DNA of 64,000 nucleotides from Paraburkholderia sp. C35 (GTDB lineage: Bacteria > Pseudomonadota > Gammaproteobacteria > Burkholderiales > Burkholderiaceae), in assembly GCF_003121405.1 (NCBI RefSeq), contig NZ_QBUY01000036.1, positions 1-64,000 of the forward strand. The letters run 5' to 3'. Below, in pieces: positions 34,000-43,656 of the stretch. The notes under the pieces are model-generated. The model was given only the letters and a program-made list of their open reading frames with translations. It was not told where the DNA came from and did not search any database. The first letter of the stretch is position 1, and each line of letters starts with the position of its first letter. Made by a program: the position numbers and the translations under genes.

Positions 34000-34872
34000 T
34001 CAGGCCGGTTGCTGTTGCGCGGACTGGTCAGCCTGAAGACGCGTCACCACTTCCTTGCGATAGCGGTTCAGTTCCTGAGCCGTCGTGAACGAGCGCTCGA
34101 ACAGAAGCGACAGGTTATGCAGAATGCGTTCGACGACCTTCTTTTCCCAGCCGTCGTCGAAACGGATCTGTTCGTCGAGCCAGCGTTCGAGCCATTCCGG
34201 ATCGGGCAGACGCGATTGGATCGTATCGCGCGGGAACAGCGACTGGTTCACGTGCAGGTTGGTCGGGTGCAGCGGCTTTTCCGTGCGACGCGCCGATGCC
34301 ATCAGGACACCGATCTTCGCGAATGCAGCGCGTGCGCCGTCGCCGAAATTGGTCAATGCCTTCTTCATGTAGCGCAGATACGCGCCGCCATGACGCGCTT
34401 CGTCGCGCGAGATGGTTTCGTAGATCGCCTTGATGACCGGCTCGGTGTGCCATTCTGCCGCACGGCGATACCAGTGATTCAGGCGGATTTCCCCGCAGAA
34501 ATGCAGCATCAGCGTTTCGAGCGGCGGCGCCGGATCGAATTCGAAGCGCACGGCGTGCAGTTCTTCTTCCGTCGGGCACATTTCCGGCTTGAAGCGGCGC
34601 AGATATTCCATCAGCACCAGCGAATGCTTCTGCTCTTCGAAGAACCACACGCTCATGAATGCCGAGAAATCGCTGTCGTGATGGTTGTCGCGCAGGAACA
34701 TTTCCGTGGCGGGCAAGGCCGACCATTCCGTGATCGCGTTCATCTTGATGGTGGCCGCCTGCTCGTCGGTGAGCAGCGAGGCGTCGAATTTATCCCATGG
34801 AATGTCCTTCTCCATGTCCCATCGAACGGATTCGAGCGATTTATAAAGTTCCGGATAAAGCATGGTGTTCAT
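34000..34872 (-). CDS. ferritin-like di-iron protein
   Basis: A 290-residue helical protein with two carboxylate/histidine motifs, FFEEQKH and SRDEARH, plus further glutamates at EWSALPATE and CGEIRLNHW. This spacing fits the class-II di-iron carboxylate fold of acyl-ACP desaturase-like and ribonucleotide-reductase-like proteins. The oxidised substrate is unknown; there is no linked pathway gene. The ATG at 34870-34872 (MNTMLYPELY) follows GGGTGGGAGC; an in-frame reading reaching 35340 has no similarity and is rejected. Confidence 0.8.
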   Translation of the reverse strand: MNTMLYPELYKSLESVRWDMEKDIPWDKFDASLLTDEQAATIKMNAITEWSALPATEMFLRDNHHDSDFSAFMSVWFFEEQKHSLVLMEYLRRFKPEMCPTEEELHAVRFEFDPAPPLETLMLHFCGEIRLNHWYRRAAEWHTEPVIKAIYETISRDEARHGGAYLRYMKKALTNFGDGARAAFAKIGVLMASARRTEKPLHPTNLHVNQSLFPRDTIQSRLPDPEWLERWLDEQIRFDDGWEKKVVERILHNLSLLFERSFTTAQELNRYRKEVVTRLQADQSAQQQPA

Positions 34873-35419
34873 GCTCCCACCCCTGTTCTGCGCAAGGCGA
34901 CGTCTGTTTATCTGTTGCTTGATTGCGACCGACGCACGGGAACTTTCGGAAACTTTCTCCGTCGTCAGCGCAGCATTCAATTTTACGCGGTAATCGGTTG
35001 CCAGGACGCATGTCTTTGGCAAAAGAAATACTGCGGCTCGTGATGCGCACGCGATTTTCGTGCCTCGCATGCGCGGCCAACCGTGGGTGAGGGAGAACCT
35101 GTGCCTGAGGTCGTGCCAGCTTGCCGCCGAACGACGGCGGTGGGTCCACAGCGAACGCGCCAGCGCCGCATGGCACCGGCTGGAACGGCGAATCTGGCGA
35201 GGTTCGCAGGCGTCCGCGGGCCAGAAAAAGCTTACACAATCATAGCATGCGGGCCCGGCCCGCCTCGTTTTCAGCCTGTCGAAACGCGCTTTCAGATTGA
35301 CGCAAAACAACGTACGCGCGCATTGACCGCATGGTGTCAACGGAATGTGCTAGCGCAATCATGCTTCGACGGCGCGCTGGCCATTGCGGCCACGCACGCC
35401 GTTTTTGAAGCCGTTACGC
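34873..35419. other. long intergenic region without recognisable gene
   Basis: This 547-bp region lies between the starts and stops of two leftward genes (di-iron protein and phaM). Several overlapping frames stay open on both strands, as expected at this GC content, but none has family-like sequence. It must contain the di-iron gene promoter. Nothing else is supported. Confidence 0.5.
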
Positions 35420-36166
35420 TCATTCGGAAGTCGACGAGGTCTTCTTCGTGGATGAAGTATTCGTGCGCTTTGTGCCCGTTGCGCGTTTCGCGGCCGGGCG
35501 CGGCGCATCGCCGGACTTCGCGCTGGCAGCGCCTTGCGTGTCGGCTTCGGATGCGTCGTCGGGTGCATCGTCGGTTTCGAGATCGCTTGGCTCGATACCC
35601 GCACCGGCTTCCGATGCGCCCGTCGCCGTCGTCGAGGGCGGCTGCGCCATCGCGAACTGCGCGATCTGGTTGAACTGCGCCTGCAGCAGATTCCACCAGC
35701 CGGATGCGTCGAACGCGGGCGTCGCCGATTCGCTCGCCTCGGCTTCCGGCTCGCTGGCGGCCGCCTTCGGCTCGGGTTGTCGAGGCGTCACTTCGGGCGC
35801 GGGCTGCGTCATCGTCTGCTGGGCGAAGGCGCCGAATGCACGCAAGGTGGCAAGCGTCGCGCGCTGCACTTCGAGCGCCTGGATCGCCGACTGCAGCATG
35901 TTCAGATTGAGCTTGAGCCATTGCTCGACGGCGCGCATATCGGTGATGCGCTTGTCGAGTTCTTCGACGTTCGTGAGCGGCGCCATCATGTCGGACATCA
36001 TAGACAGCGACGGCACGAAGCCTTGCGTCGCGCCCGCAGGCGCGCCGGGAAACGCCGCGCCGGACGGCGTGAGACGCATCATGCCCCACATGCGGTCGAG
36101 CATTTCAGCGGGCGGAAAACCGGGGAATCCGGGGAAAGGTGGCGTCGAGCCGGTGTTGTCGGTCAT
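35420..36166 (-). CDS. phaM: polyhydroxybutyrate granule regulator PhaM
   Basis: A granule-associated protein that activates PHB synthase and links granules to DNA in Cupriavidus. The 248-residue product has the N-terminal GFPGFPPAEMLDRMWGMMRL, a helical region with MTDNT...MRAVEQWLKLNLNMLQSAIQALEVQRATLATLRAF, an acidic Ala/Glu-rich middle, a second WWNLLQAQFNQIAQFA helix, and a Lys/Ser/Thr-rich basic tail (about 220-248) suited to DNA binding. It is alone on its strand. Confidence 0.85.
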   Translation of the reverse strand: MTDNTGSTPPFPGFPGFPPAEMLDRMWGMMRLTPSGAAFPGAPAGATQGFVPSLSMMSDMMAPLTNVEELDKRITDMRAVEQWLKLNLNMLQSAIQALEVQRATLATLRAFGAFAQQTMTQPAPEVTPRQPEPKAAASEPEAEASESATPAFDASGWWNLLQAQFNQIAQFAMAQPPSTTATGASEAGAGIEPSDLETDDAPDDASEADTQGAASAKSGDAPRPAAKRATGTKRTNTSSTKKTSSTSE

Positions 36167-36327
36167 TGCTCAGCTCCTGTGTTCGGTTCTGGCCTGGGGG
36201 CGTGCGTTGTTGTTCGCCTGTTGTTGTTCGATGCAGCTTTCACGGCGCCGTTCAAAGCCACATTCGACGTTCGCGGCTCGATCATACCGCGTGAATTTTT
36301 CACGTCCAGCCAGAACAGCGTCTTGCG

Positions 36328-37179
36328 TCAGAACGGCTCCTTGCCGGGGAAATCCGGTGCACGCCGCTCGCGCAGCGAGGCCACGCCTTCTTTCACATCC
36401 GGTCCGGCGAAACCCATGAATTCGAGCGCGAGCGAGGTATCGAAGGTCGGGCCAGCCGAGCGCAGCCAGTTATTCAACGCGTACTTGGTCCAGCGGATCG
36501 CTGTCTGCGAACCGTTCGCAAGCTTGCGCGCCACTTCGAAAGTCTTCGGCAGCAGATCGTTATCGTCGACGGCGAGCGAGACGAGACCGATGCGCTCCGC
36601 CTCTTCGCCGCTCACCGGCTCGCACAGCAGCAGGTAGTACTTCGCCTTCGCCATGCCGCACAGCAACGGCCACACGATCGCGGCATGATCGCCCGCGGCG
36701 ACGCCAAGACGCGTATGCCCGTCGATAATGCGCGCCGACTTCGTCGCAATCGAAATATCCGCCAGCAGCCCGGCAACCAGCCCCGCGCCGACCGCCGGTC
36801 CATGCATCGCGGAAACGATCGGCTTGCTGCAGTTGATCACGTTGTAGACGAGATCGCGTGCCTCGCGCCACACGCGCGTGCGCACATCGAAATCGTTCGC
36901 CATCTCTTCGACGAGACCGAGATCGCCGCCCGCCGAAAAGCCCTTGCCCTCACCGCGAATCACCACGACGCGCGTTTCCGGATCGCGGTCGACGTCGCGC
37001 CAGATGTCGGCGAGTTCGCGATGCATGCTGGCGTCGGCAGTAGCGAGCGCGCTGCGGTTCGTGCCTTCGCCGCTCATCACGATTTCGAGGATGCCGTGCG
37101 CATGGCGCCGCACGCGCAGCGATCTGTAGTGCGCGTAAAACGCGGGTTCGACCGTTTGCGATTCCGATTCGTGAGACAT
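36328..37179 (-). CDS. enoyl-CoA hydratase/isomerase family protein
   Basis: A crotonase-fold enzyme of 283 residues. It shows the oxyanion-hole segments GEGKGFSAGGDLGL and MHGPAVGAGLVAGLLADISIA. The second catalytic acid position lies in GHTRLGVAAGDHAAIVWPLLCG. The N-terminal 25 residues before YRSLRVRRHAHGILEIVM are extra. MSHESE at 37179 is chosen; MPA at 37188 is possible. Substrate unknown. It follows the LivK-like gene by 88 bp on the same strand. Confidence 0.85.
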   Translation of the reverse strand: MSHESESQTVEPAFYAHYRSLRVRRHAHGILEIVMSGEGTNRSALATADASMHRELADIWRDVDRDPETRVVVIRGEGKGFSAGGDLGLVEEMANDFDVRTRVWREARDLVYNVINCSKPIVSAMHGPAVGAGLVAGLLADISIATKSARIIDGHTRLGVAAGDHAAIVWPLLCGMAKAKYYLLLCEPVSGEEAERIGLVSLAVDDNDLLPKTFEVARKLANGSQTAIRWTKYALNNWLRSAGPTFDTSLALEFMGFAGPDVKEGVASLRERRAPDFPGKEPF

Positions 37180-37267
37180 GGCAGGCATCCGTAAACGCGA
37201 GGCGTCGGCGTCAAATCGCAGCTCGAACGTGGAACGCAGCCGACGCTGCGCCACGCAAACCACTTCA

Positions 37268-38458
37268 CTAATGCGGCTGATACACCCACTTGCCCTTGTC
37301 GATCTCCACCATCACGCGCGCGCGCTGATCGAGGCCGAGGTGATCGGTGGCGCTCATGTTGACGACGCCGTTCGTGTCGGCGAGTCCTCGGGTTGCTTCG
37401 AGCGCATCACGAAGCGCACGGCGGAACTCGACGGTGCCGGGCGCCGCCGATTTCAGCGCAATGGGAATGGCGCTGTTCAGCAGCATGCTCGCATCCCACG
37501 CATACGAGCCGAACGCCGACACGCTGCCCGGCCCGCGCAGCTTCTCGAAGCGCGCGATGTAATCGAGCGCGAGACGCTTCGAAGCATAGTCCGACGGCAG
37601 TTGTGACGCGACCAGAACGGGACTTGCCGGCAGAAACGTGCCGTTGCAATCGGCGCCGCACACGCGCAGGAAATCGTTATTGCCGACGCCGTGATTGTGA
37701 TAGATCTTGCCCTTGTAGCCGCGTCCGATCAGCGTCTTCGGCGGCAGCGCGGCAGGCGTGCCCGCTGCGCCCACGACGACGGCATCGGGATTCGCCGCCA
37801 TGATCTTCAGGATCTGCCCCGTCACGCTCGGATCGGTGCGATTGAAGCGCTCATTGGCGACCACGTTGATATGGTGAATCTGCGCGAACTTCGCGACTTC
37901 CGCATAGAAGGTTTCGCCGAGCGCGTCCGCCTGGCCGATATACGCGATCGTCTTCACGCCGTGCTGGCTCGCGTGCTCGGTGATCGCGGAGGCCATCATC
38001 GCGTCGGTTTGCGGCGTCTTGAACATCCAGTGGCGCTTCGCATCGACAGGCTCGATGATCTTCGCCGATGAGGCCAGCGAAATGCCCGGCGTTTCACCTT
38101 CGGCAATCACATCGATCATTGCCAGCGAGTTCGGCGTGATCGACGAGCCGATGATGGCATCGACGTGATTCTCGGAGATCAGCTTTTTCGTGTCCTGCAC
38201 GGCTTGCGTCGTGTCGGATGCATCGTCGAGCACGATGTATTCGACTGTCTGTCCGGCGATTTCCTTCGGAAAGAGCGTCGCCGTATCGCGCGCCGGAATG
38301 CCGAGCGACGCAGCCGGTCCTGTTAGCGACAACACGAGGCCGATCTTCACCTGAGCGAGTGCGAAACCGGGAAAAAGTGAAAGTGCGGCGGCGAGCGTGC
38401 GCGGCTTTGTCACGCTTGCACGCAAGGTTGAAAACGCAAACGACCCGTATCGCGGCAT
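37268..38458 (-). CDS. branched-chain amino acid-type ABC binding protein (LivK-like), orphan
   Basis: A 396-residue periplasmic binding protein of the LivJ/LivK (type I) fold. It has a signal peptide ending ALAQ, then VKIGLVLSLTGPAASLG, LDDASDTTQAVQDTKKLI and GSSITPNSLAMIDV. GGAGA precedes the ATG at 38456-38458. No permease or ATPase genes are adjacent. Relatives bind aromatic acids and small amides as well as amino acids; the neighbouring FAH-family enzyme and enoyl-CoA hydratase hint at an aromatic or acyl compound. Confidence 0.85.
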   Translation of the reverse strand: MPRYGSFAFSTLRASVTKPRTLAAALSLFPGFALAQVKIGLVLSLTGPAASLGIPARDTATLFPKEIAGQTVEYIVLDDASDTTQAVQDTKKLISENHVDAIIGSSITPNSLAMIDVIAEGETPGISLASSAKIIEPVDAKRHWMFKTPQTDAMMASAITEHASQHGVKTIAYIGQADALGETFYAEVAKFAQIHHINVVANERFNRTDPSVTGQILKIMAANPDAVVVGAAGTPAALPPKTLIGRGYKGKIYHNHGVGNNDFLRVCGADCNGTFLPASPVLVASQLPSDYASKRLALDYIARFEKLRGPGSVSAFGSYAWDASMLLNSAIPIALKSAAPGTVEFRRALRDALEATRGLADTNGVVNMSATDHLGLDQRARVMVEIDKGKWVYQPH

Positions 38459-38650
38459 GCTTGTCTCCATGTGGTTTTTTATGCGTTCTGCGATGCGTTG
38501 CGACTTCTGCCGTCCGCTTTTCTGCGCGGATCGGCGTGCGAGGCGCGATGGCTTCGCGCGAGCGTCAGTGTAGCGGCGTGCGTGGTGCGGAAGGCATCGG
38601 GCGAAACCCTTTCGTTTCGCCAACACCTCACGCCTCACATCGCTACGACC

Positions 38651-39643
38651 TCAAAGCTCGCCTTCGAGCGGTGCGACCGCCTGATCGATCGAACCGAAAA
38701 TCGACTTGCCGGCTTCGTCGAACATTTCGATCTTCACGGTATCGCCGAACTTCATGAATTCCGTTTGCGCGCTGCCGTGTTCGATGGTTTCGAGGCAGCG
38801 CTTCTCGGCGATACAGCAATAGCCGCGTTTCGCGTCCTTGTTCGACACCGTGCCCGAGCCGACGATCGCGCCCGCGCGCAGGTTGCGCGTCTTCGCCGCA
38901 TGCGAGATCAACTGGCCGAAGTGGACCACCATGTCCGTGCCGGCATCCGGCTGGCCGACCTTCTTGCCGTTCCAGTGCACGATCATCGGACGATGCACGC
39001 GGCCTTCGCGCCACGTATCGCCGAGTTCGTCGAGTGTGACGGCCACGGGCGCAAACGACGTCGCCGGCTTGCTCTGGAAAAAGCCGAAGCCTTTGGCGAG
39101 TTCGGCGGGAATCAGGTTGCGCAGCGAGACATCGTTGACGAGCGTGACGAGGCGAATGCTTTTCAGCGCCTGCTCGGGTTTCGTGCCCATCGCGACGTCG
39201 CCCGTGATCACGGCGACTTCCGCCTCGAAGTCGATACCGAACGATTCCGACGCGCACACGATGTCGTCCTTCGGCCCGATGAAATCGTCGCTGCCGCCCT
39301 GGTACATCAGCGGATCGGTCCAGAACTCGGGCGGCATCTCGGCGCCGCGCGCGCGGCGCACCAGTTCGACGTGATTCACGTAGGCCGAGCCGTCGGCCCA
39401 CTGGAAGGCGCGCGGCAGCGGCGCCATGCATTCCTTCGCGTCGAATGAGAACGTGTTGCGGGCGCGGCCCTGGTTGAGTTCGTCGTACAGGTCGCGCAGT
39501 TGCGGCGCGTAGAACATCCAGTCGTCGAGGACGCGCTGCATCGTCGGCGCGATGGCGTCGGCGACGGCGGCCGTATGCAGGTCGCGGGAAACGACGATCA
39601 GTTGACCGTCGCGCGTGCCGTCCTTCAGCGAGGCAAGTTTCAT
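38651..39643 (-). CDS. fumarylacetoacetate hydrolase family protein
   Basis: A 330-residue hydrolase of the FAH superfamily. The metal-binding region shows IDFEAEVAVITGD with Glu/Asp ligands, then LVTLVNDVSLRNL, and the end is GDTVKIEMFDEAGKSIFGSIDQAV. It cleaves C-C bonds in aromatic degradation, probably fumarylacetoacetate or a related diketo acid. The ATG at 39641-39643 gives MKLASLKDGTRDGQLIVVSRD, typical of the family. It is divergent from an IclR regulator, which is likely its controller. Confidence 0.9.
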   Translation of the reverse strand: MKLASLKDGTRDGQLIVVSRDLHTAAVADAIAPTMQRVLDDWMFYAPQLRDLYDELNQGRARNTFSFDAKECMAPLPRAFQWADGSAYVNHVELVRRARGAEMPPEFWTDPLMYQGGSDDFIGPKDDIVCASESFGIDFEAEVAVITGDVAMGTKPEQALKSIRLVTLVNDVSLRNLIPAELAKGFGFFQSKPATSFAPVAVTLDELGDTWREGRVHRPMIVHWNGKKVGQPDAGTDMVVHFGQLISHAAKTRNLRAGAIVGSGTVSNKDAKRGYCCIAEKRCLETIEHGSAQTEFMKFGDTVKIEMFDEAGKSIFGSIDQAVAPLEGEL

Positions 39644-39781
39644 GGCGGAGAAAGCGTGTGGATGACGATAAGAGGAATCTATTCTACGATGGTGAATCGG
39701 CGCGGCCAAAGCGGATGCTTGATGCAGACGCTTTACGCGCCGTTCATGTCGCTTCGCCGCTCACCGTTCAATCATCCGTTT

Positions 39782-40684
39782 ATGCCCCCAACCGCCCGCT
39801 CCAGTTCGATCCGCAAGAACGCGGAATCCGCCGAACCGTTCGATCCCGCCGACGACGATACCGCCGATCAGCCCGACAACGATCAGGACGGCGGCGAGGA
39901 AAAACTGCGTTCGGGCATCCAGTCGATCGAAGTCGGCTTCCGTTTGCTCGAGGTGCTCACCCACGAGCCGCGCGCGATGATGCTGCGCGATCTCGCGCAG
40001 CGCGCGGGCATGAGTCCGGCCAAGGCGCACCGTTATCTCGTGAGTTTTCTACGGCGCGGCGTGGTCGCGCAGGATCCGCTCACGGGCCGCTACGAACTCG
40101 GCGGCTTCGCGTTGCAACTGGGGCTGGCGCGTCTGGCACGCGTCGACGGCGTGAAGCTCGCGCGCCTTGCGCTCGCCGAACTGCGCGACCGGCTCGATTT
40201 GACCGTTGGCATCGCCGTGTGGGGCAATCAGGGGCCGACCGTCGTGCACTGGATGGAATCGAGTTATCCGGCGAAGGCTTCACTCAAACTCGGCGACGTC
40301 ATGCCGATGCTGAGTTCGGCGACGGGTCTGCTGTTCGCCGCGTATCTGCCGCGCAGCAAGACTACCGCGATGATCGAACGCGAACTGGCGCAAACGCAGC
40401 GTTGGGCCGCCGCCGACAGTCCACGCACGCCGGAAGATGTCGAGCGCGTGCTCGCCGACGTGCGTGCGCATGGCGCGGCGCGCGTCGAAGGCATGCTGCT
40501 GCCGACCATTCACGCGTTCTGCACACCCGTGTTCGATTCGAACGGCGATCTCGCGCTCGGACTGATCGCGCTCGGTCACGAAGGCGCGTTCGATATCGCG
40601 TGGGGCGGCGCTGTGGATAGCACACTGCGCGAGTGCGCCCAGAAGCTCTCGTACGAACTCGGGTATAGTCCGACGCCACGCTGA
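39782..40684 (+). CDS. IclR-family transcriptional regulator
   Basis: A 300-residue IclR regulator. An acidic low-complexity N-terminus (about 1-40) precedes the winged helix (SIEVGFRLLEVLTHEPRAMMLRDLAQRAGMSPAKAHRYLVSFLRRGVV) and a GAF-like effector domain with VVHWMESSYPAKASLKLGDVMPMLSSATG. The start is uncertain; ATGs at 39722 and 39746 are also in frame, and none has a strong Shine-Dalgarno. It is divergent from the FAH gene and probably regulates it. Confidence 0.85.
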   Translation: MPPTARSSSIRKNAESAEPFDPADDDTADQPDNDQDGGEEKLRSGIQSIEVGFRLLEVLTHEPRAMMLRDLAQRAGMSPAKAHRYLVSFLRRGVVAQDPLTGRYELGGFALQLGLARLARVDGVKLARLALAELRDRLDLTVGIAVWGNQGPTVVHWMESSYPAKASLKLGDVMPMLSSATGLLFAAYLPRSKTTAMIERELAQTQRWAAADSPRTPEDVERVLADVRAHGAARVEGMLLPTIHAFCTPVFDSNGDLALGLIALGHEGAFDIAWGGAVDSTLRECAQKLSYELGYSPTPR

Positions 40685-40774
40685 GCATGAGGAACGCGTA
40701 ACGGCGCAGCGCGGTCGAAACGTCTCCGACCGCTCGTCACTCTGCGTTCCGCCTTCAGGATATTGCCGCCTCCG

Positions 40775-42007
40775 ATGTCGTCTCCGTCCGCTGTCCGTTC
40801 CGTCACGCCCGCCCGCCTCGCCACCGCGCAGCGGCGCGCGTCGCGTTTGCGCTGGGCGGGCGTGCTGGCGGTCGTCGTCGGAGCGCATTTCATCGCCGCG
40901 CAGTGGTTCGAACGGCATCGCGACACGTTCAAGCCGGTGTCGCCGGAACATGTGCCTGTGCAGGTCGCGCTGCTCAAGCCGGAACGCATCGAAACCCAGG
41001 CCGCCGGTTCGCCGCCGCCCGCGAAGGCTGCGCCTGCCGCGCCGAAGCGCGCCGCGCGGCCACGCAGCGAACATGTGTTGACGGCCACTCAGCCCGGCAC
41101 GAAGCCGCTTCAAACAGCGGCAACGACTGACACGGCCAGCGCGCCCGTCGAAGCTTCGGCTGCTGCGTCTAGCGTTGCGTCGTCCGCAACGGGAACAGCG
41201 GGTTCTGCTGCCAACGCCGCAGGTCAAGGCAACGCGCCGAACGCAGCGCCCGGCGTGAAGTTCTCGGTGCCGCCTTCGGGCGAACTGCAATACGACACCT
41301 TCTACAACGGCGTGCGCAACCAGCCGGGCACGATCCACTGGTCGAGCGACGGCCGCTCGTACGATATGGTCGTGTCGGTGCCGCTGCCGTTTATCGGCAC
41401 TTTCAGCTATTCGAGCCACGGTCACGTCGATGCATTCGGTCTTGCGCCTGATCAGTACATCGAAAAACGCGGCCGGCGCGGCGAAGACATCACCACGTTC
41501 CATCGCGATACGAAGCAGATTGGCTTTACGCGCACGCCGAATACGCTGCCGCTGCAGGACGGCGCACAAGACCGCTTCAGCATGGTCATGCAACTCGCGA
41601 GCCTGGTGCGCGGCGATCCCGACGCGTATCAGCCGGGCGTCACGCGTCAGTTTTTCGTCACCGACAACGACAGCGGCGAAATCTGGCCGATCGAGACGAT
41701 CGGCGACGAAGCGGTGCACACCGATCAGGGCATCGTCGATGCGCGCCATTTCATGCGTCTGCCGCGCCGCGAAGGCGACCGCCGGCGCATCGACGTGTGG
41801 CTCGCGCCATCGCTTGGATGGCTGCCCGCGCGTCTGGTGCAAACCGAGCCGAATGGCACGCAGATCGAACTGGTGTGGCGCGGCAAGCTCGCACCGCCCG
41901 ACGCGAACGGTGCGAATGGTAGCGCTTCCTCCTCCGGCGAAGACACGTCGACAACCCCGCCTCAACCTTCCGTCACCGATCCCGGCGCAGGCCCCGAGAA
42001 GCCCTGA
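40775..42007 (+). CDS. DUF3108 domain protein
   Basis: A 410-residue envelope protein with one N-terminal membrane anchor (about 28-45, RWAGVLAVVVGAHFIAAQWF), a long Pro/Ala/Thr/Ser-rich linker (about 75-155), and a C-terminal DUF3108 beta domain (GVKFSVPPSGELQYDTFYNGVRNQPGTI... to LPARLVQTEPNGTQIELVW) followed by a polar tail. Function unknown. The ATG at 40775 is preferred to a TTG 12 bp earlier. Confidence 0.82.
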   Translation: MSSPSAVRSVTPARLATAQRRASRLRWAGVLAVVVGAHFIAAQWFERHRDTFKPVSPEHVPVQVALLKPERIETQAAGSPPPAKAAPAAPKRAARPRSEHVLTATQPGTKPLQTAATTDTASAPVEASAAASSVASSATGTAGSAANAAGQGNAPNAAPGVKFSVPPSGELQYDTFYNGVRNQPGTIHWSSDGRSYDMVVSVPLPFIGTFSYSSHGHVDAFGLAPDQYIEKRGRRGEDITTFHRDTKQIGFTRTPNTLPLQDGAQDRFSMVMQLASLVRGDPDAYQPGVTRQFFVTDNDSGEIWPIETIGDEAVHTDQGIVDARHFMRLPRREGDRRRIDVWLAPSLGWLPARLVQTEPNGTQIELVWRGKLAPPDANGANGSASSSGEDTSTTPPQPSVTDPGAGPEKP

Positions 42008-42207
42008 CACGACCTCGTCCTTCGCAAAGGAGGACACGTTGAACTGCAGCACTACTCACACTCTGCATCAGAAACTTCTTTGATCCCGGCGAATCGCACT
42101 ACGAATCGCACGGATTGCATCGGCGCTTCATGCGAATCCGATCAGTTGAATCGCATGAGCCGTCGAATCATTCGTTCTCTCAATGCGGCATCACTAACGG
42201 AGCACGC

Positions 42208-42996
42208 ATGCAAATCAATGTGAATGGTCTCGATACGCGCTATGTTGTGAGTAACGAAGGGGGTGGTCCGTGGCTCACGTTCATACATCAGCTAGGCGGC
42301 GATCTATCCATCTGGGATCAGCTTGCCGGCTATTTCCGCGACGACTACACGGTGTTGCGCTATGACGTACGCGGCCACGGTCAAACGGCTGTATCAGAGA
42401 AGCCGTTCAGTGTTGCAGATTTGTCGCAGGATCTTCGCGCGTTGCTGGATGCGCTTGGCGTACAGAGCACGCATATTGTCGGAATGTCGATGGGCGGCAT
42501 GATCGCGCAGCAATTCGCGCTGGATGACCCGGCGCGCATCGAAACCCTGACGCTCTGCGATACGCATGCGGCCACGCCTGCAGGCGGCCATGCCGTATGG
42601 GAACAGCGCGCGGCGAAGGCTCGCAGTGAAGGTGTCGCCGCGCTTGCGCAGGCGACGATGGAACGCTGGCTCACGGCTGATTTTCGCAACGCGCATCCTG
42701 AAGTGGTCGAACAGATACACGAGGTTTTTGCAAGCACTTCGTCTGAAGGTTACGCACAAGCGTGCATTGCGCTGCGCGATTTCGATGTGCGCAGTAGACT
42801 GAGTGTGATTGATCTTCCCACTCTTGCTGTGGCTGGACGCCACGACGCAGGCACGCCACCTGCTGATACACACGAAATTGCGAATGCCATCCGGAACGCG
42901 CAGTTCGAGCTGCTAGACGCCGCTCATCTCGCACCGATCGAACAGTCGCAACGCTTCACTGCTTTGCTGGAATCGTTTCTGCTAAAACGGGTCTAA
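42208..42996 (+). CDS. alpha/beta hydrolase, 3-oxoadipate enol-lactonase-like
   Basis: A 262-residue alpha/beta hydrolase. It has the nucleophile elbow GMSMGG (Ser94), DVRGHGQTAV, and a late acid/histidine pair in AGRHDAGTPP and LDAAHLAPIEQ. The layout resembles PcaD, which opens beta-ketoadipate enol-lactone, but no other protocatechuate gene is nearby, so it may serve a related ester. GGAGC precedes the ATG at 42208. Codon use looks less GC-biased at third positions than the neighbours (for example TATGTTGTGAGT). Confidence 0.8.
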   Translation: MQINVNGLDTRYVVSNEGGGPWLTFIHQLGGDLSIWDQLAGYFRDDYTVLRYDVRGHGQTAVSEKPFSVADLSQDLRALLDALGVQSTHIVGMSMGGMIAQQFALDDPARIETLTLCDTHAATPAGGHAVWEQRAAKARSEGVAALAQATMERWLTADFRNAHPEVVEQIHEVFASTSSEGYAQACIALRDFDVRSRLSVIDLPTLAVAGRHDAGTPPADTHEIANAIRNAQFELLDAAHLAPIEQSQRFTALLESFLLKRV

Positions 42997-43113
42997 CCGA
43001 TAGGTCCGGAGAATTCAAAGCGTCAGGCCGGACCCACCCCTTGAATTCCAAACCAAGGGCTCCATCTACGGTGCAACACTGGCCCGGAGCCATCGGAAAT
43101 AAGGAGTGTCGCC

Positions 43114-43371
43114 ATGCAAATGATCTACAACAGCCCCAACTACTGTGTCGTCGAGTTTCCGCCGCAAGACGGCCATGTCTCGATGCTTTCCGGCGGGTAT
43201 GAGATCGTCGACAAGAATACGCAGCGCGAGATATACATCGACGGTGCGATGGCAGCCAGTTTTCGCGAACACGTGCAAAAGCTGATCGAAGACGAGCCGA
43301 CGCTAGATGAAGTTGACGAATTCCTCGGCCAGTTCGACAGCCTGATGAATCAGCCGGTCATCCTTCACTGA
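43114..43371 (+). CDS. DUF3567 family protein
   Basis: An 85-residue protein of a family I associate with Burkholderiales. It reads MQMIYNSPNYCVVEFPPQDGH, then GGYEIVDKNTQREIYIDGAMAASFREHVQKLI and an acidic helical end. AAGGAG stands 7-12 bp before the ATG. Function unknown. It is monocistronic with its own terminator. Confidence 0.88.
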   Translation: MQMIYNSPNYCVVEFPPQDGHVSMLSGGYEIVDKNTQREIYIDGAMAASFREHVQKLIEDEPTLDEVDEFLGQFDSLMNQPVILH

Positions 43372-43403
43372 CCAGCGCCAACCAGGCGACACGTCCCCAT
43401 CAA

Positions 43404-43435
43404 CCCCGTCCGGCCCTGCGCCGGGCGGGGTTTTT
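43404..43435 (+). terminator. terminator of the DUF3567 gene
   Basis: CCCCGTCCGGC (43404-43414) pairs with GCCGGGCGGGG (43420-43430) with one T-G wobble, followed by TTTTT. Confidence 0.88.
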
Positions 43436-43656
43436 CATTTCCCGTCGCCGCGTGTGCCAGCGTTTGCTTAATCGACGCTTAAAACTGAGCGCTTTAAACG
43501 TGTAGAACCTGAACCGTACGTATCGTGGCGCGAAATGCTGAGGCGCATCGTGTGCAAGCAGGGAAAGAAATACGTTTCGCGCTGCAATCGCAGCCATTGC
43601 AGCGCCGTGCGGCTCGCATCGCCTGCCGCGCCCCGGCGGCGCCGCGCCCATGCAGC

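Noticed and set aside
34000..35340. A 446-codon version of the di-iron gene
   Set aside because: The added N-terminus is Arg/Cys-rich and unlike the family; the ATG at 34870-34872 has a good Shine-Dalgarno.
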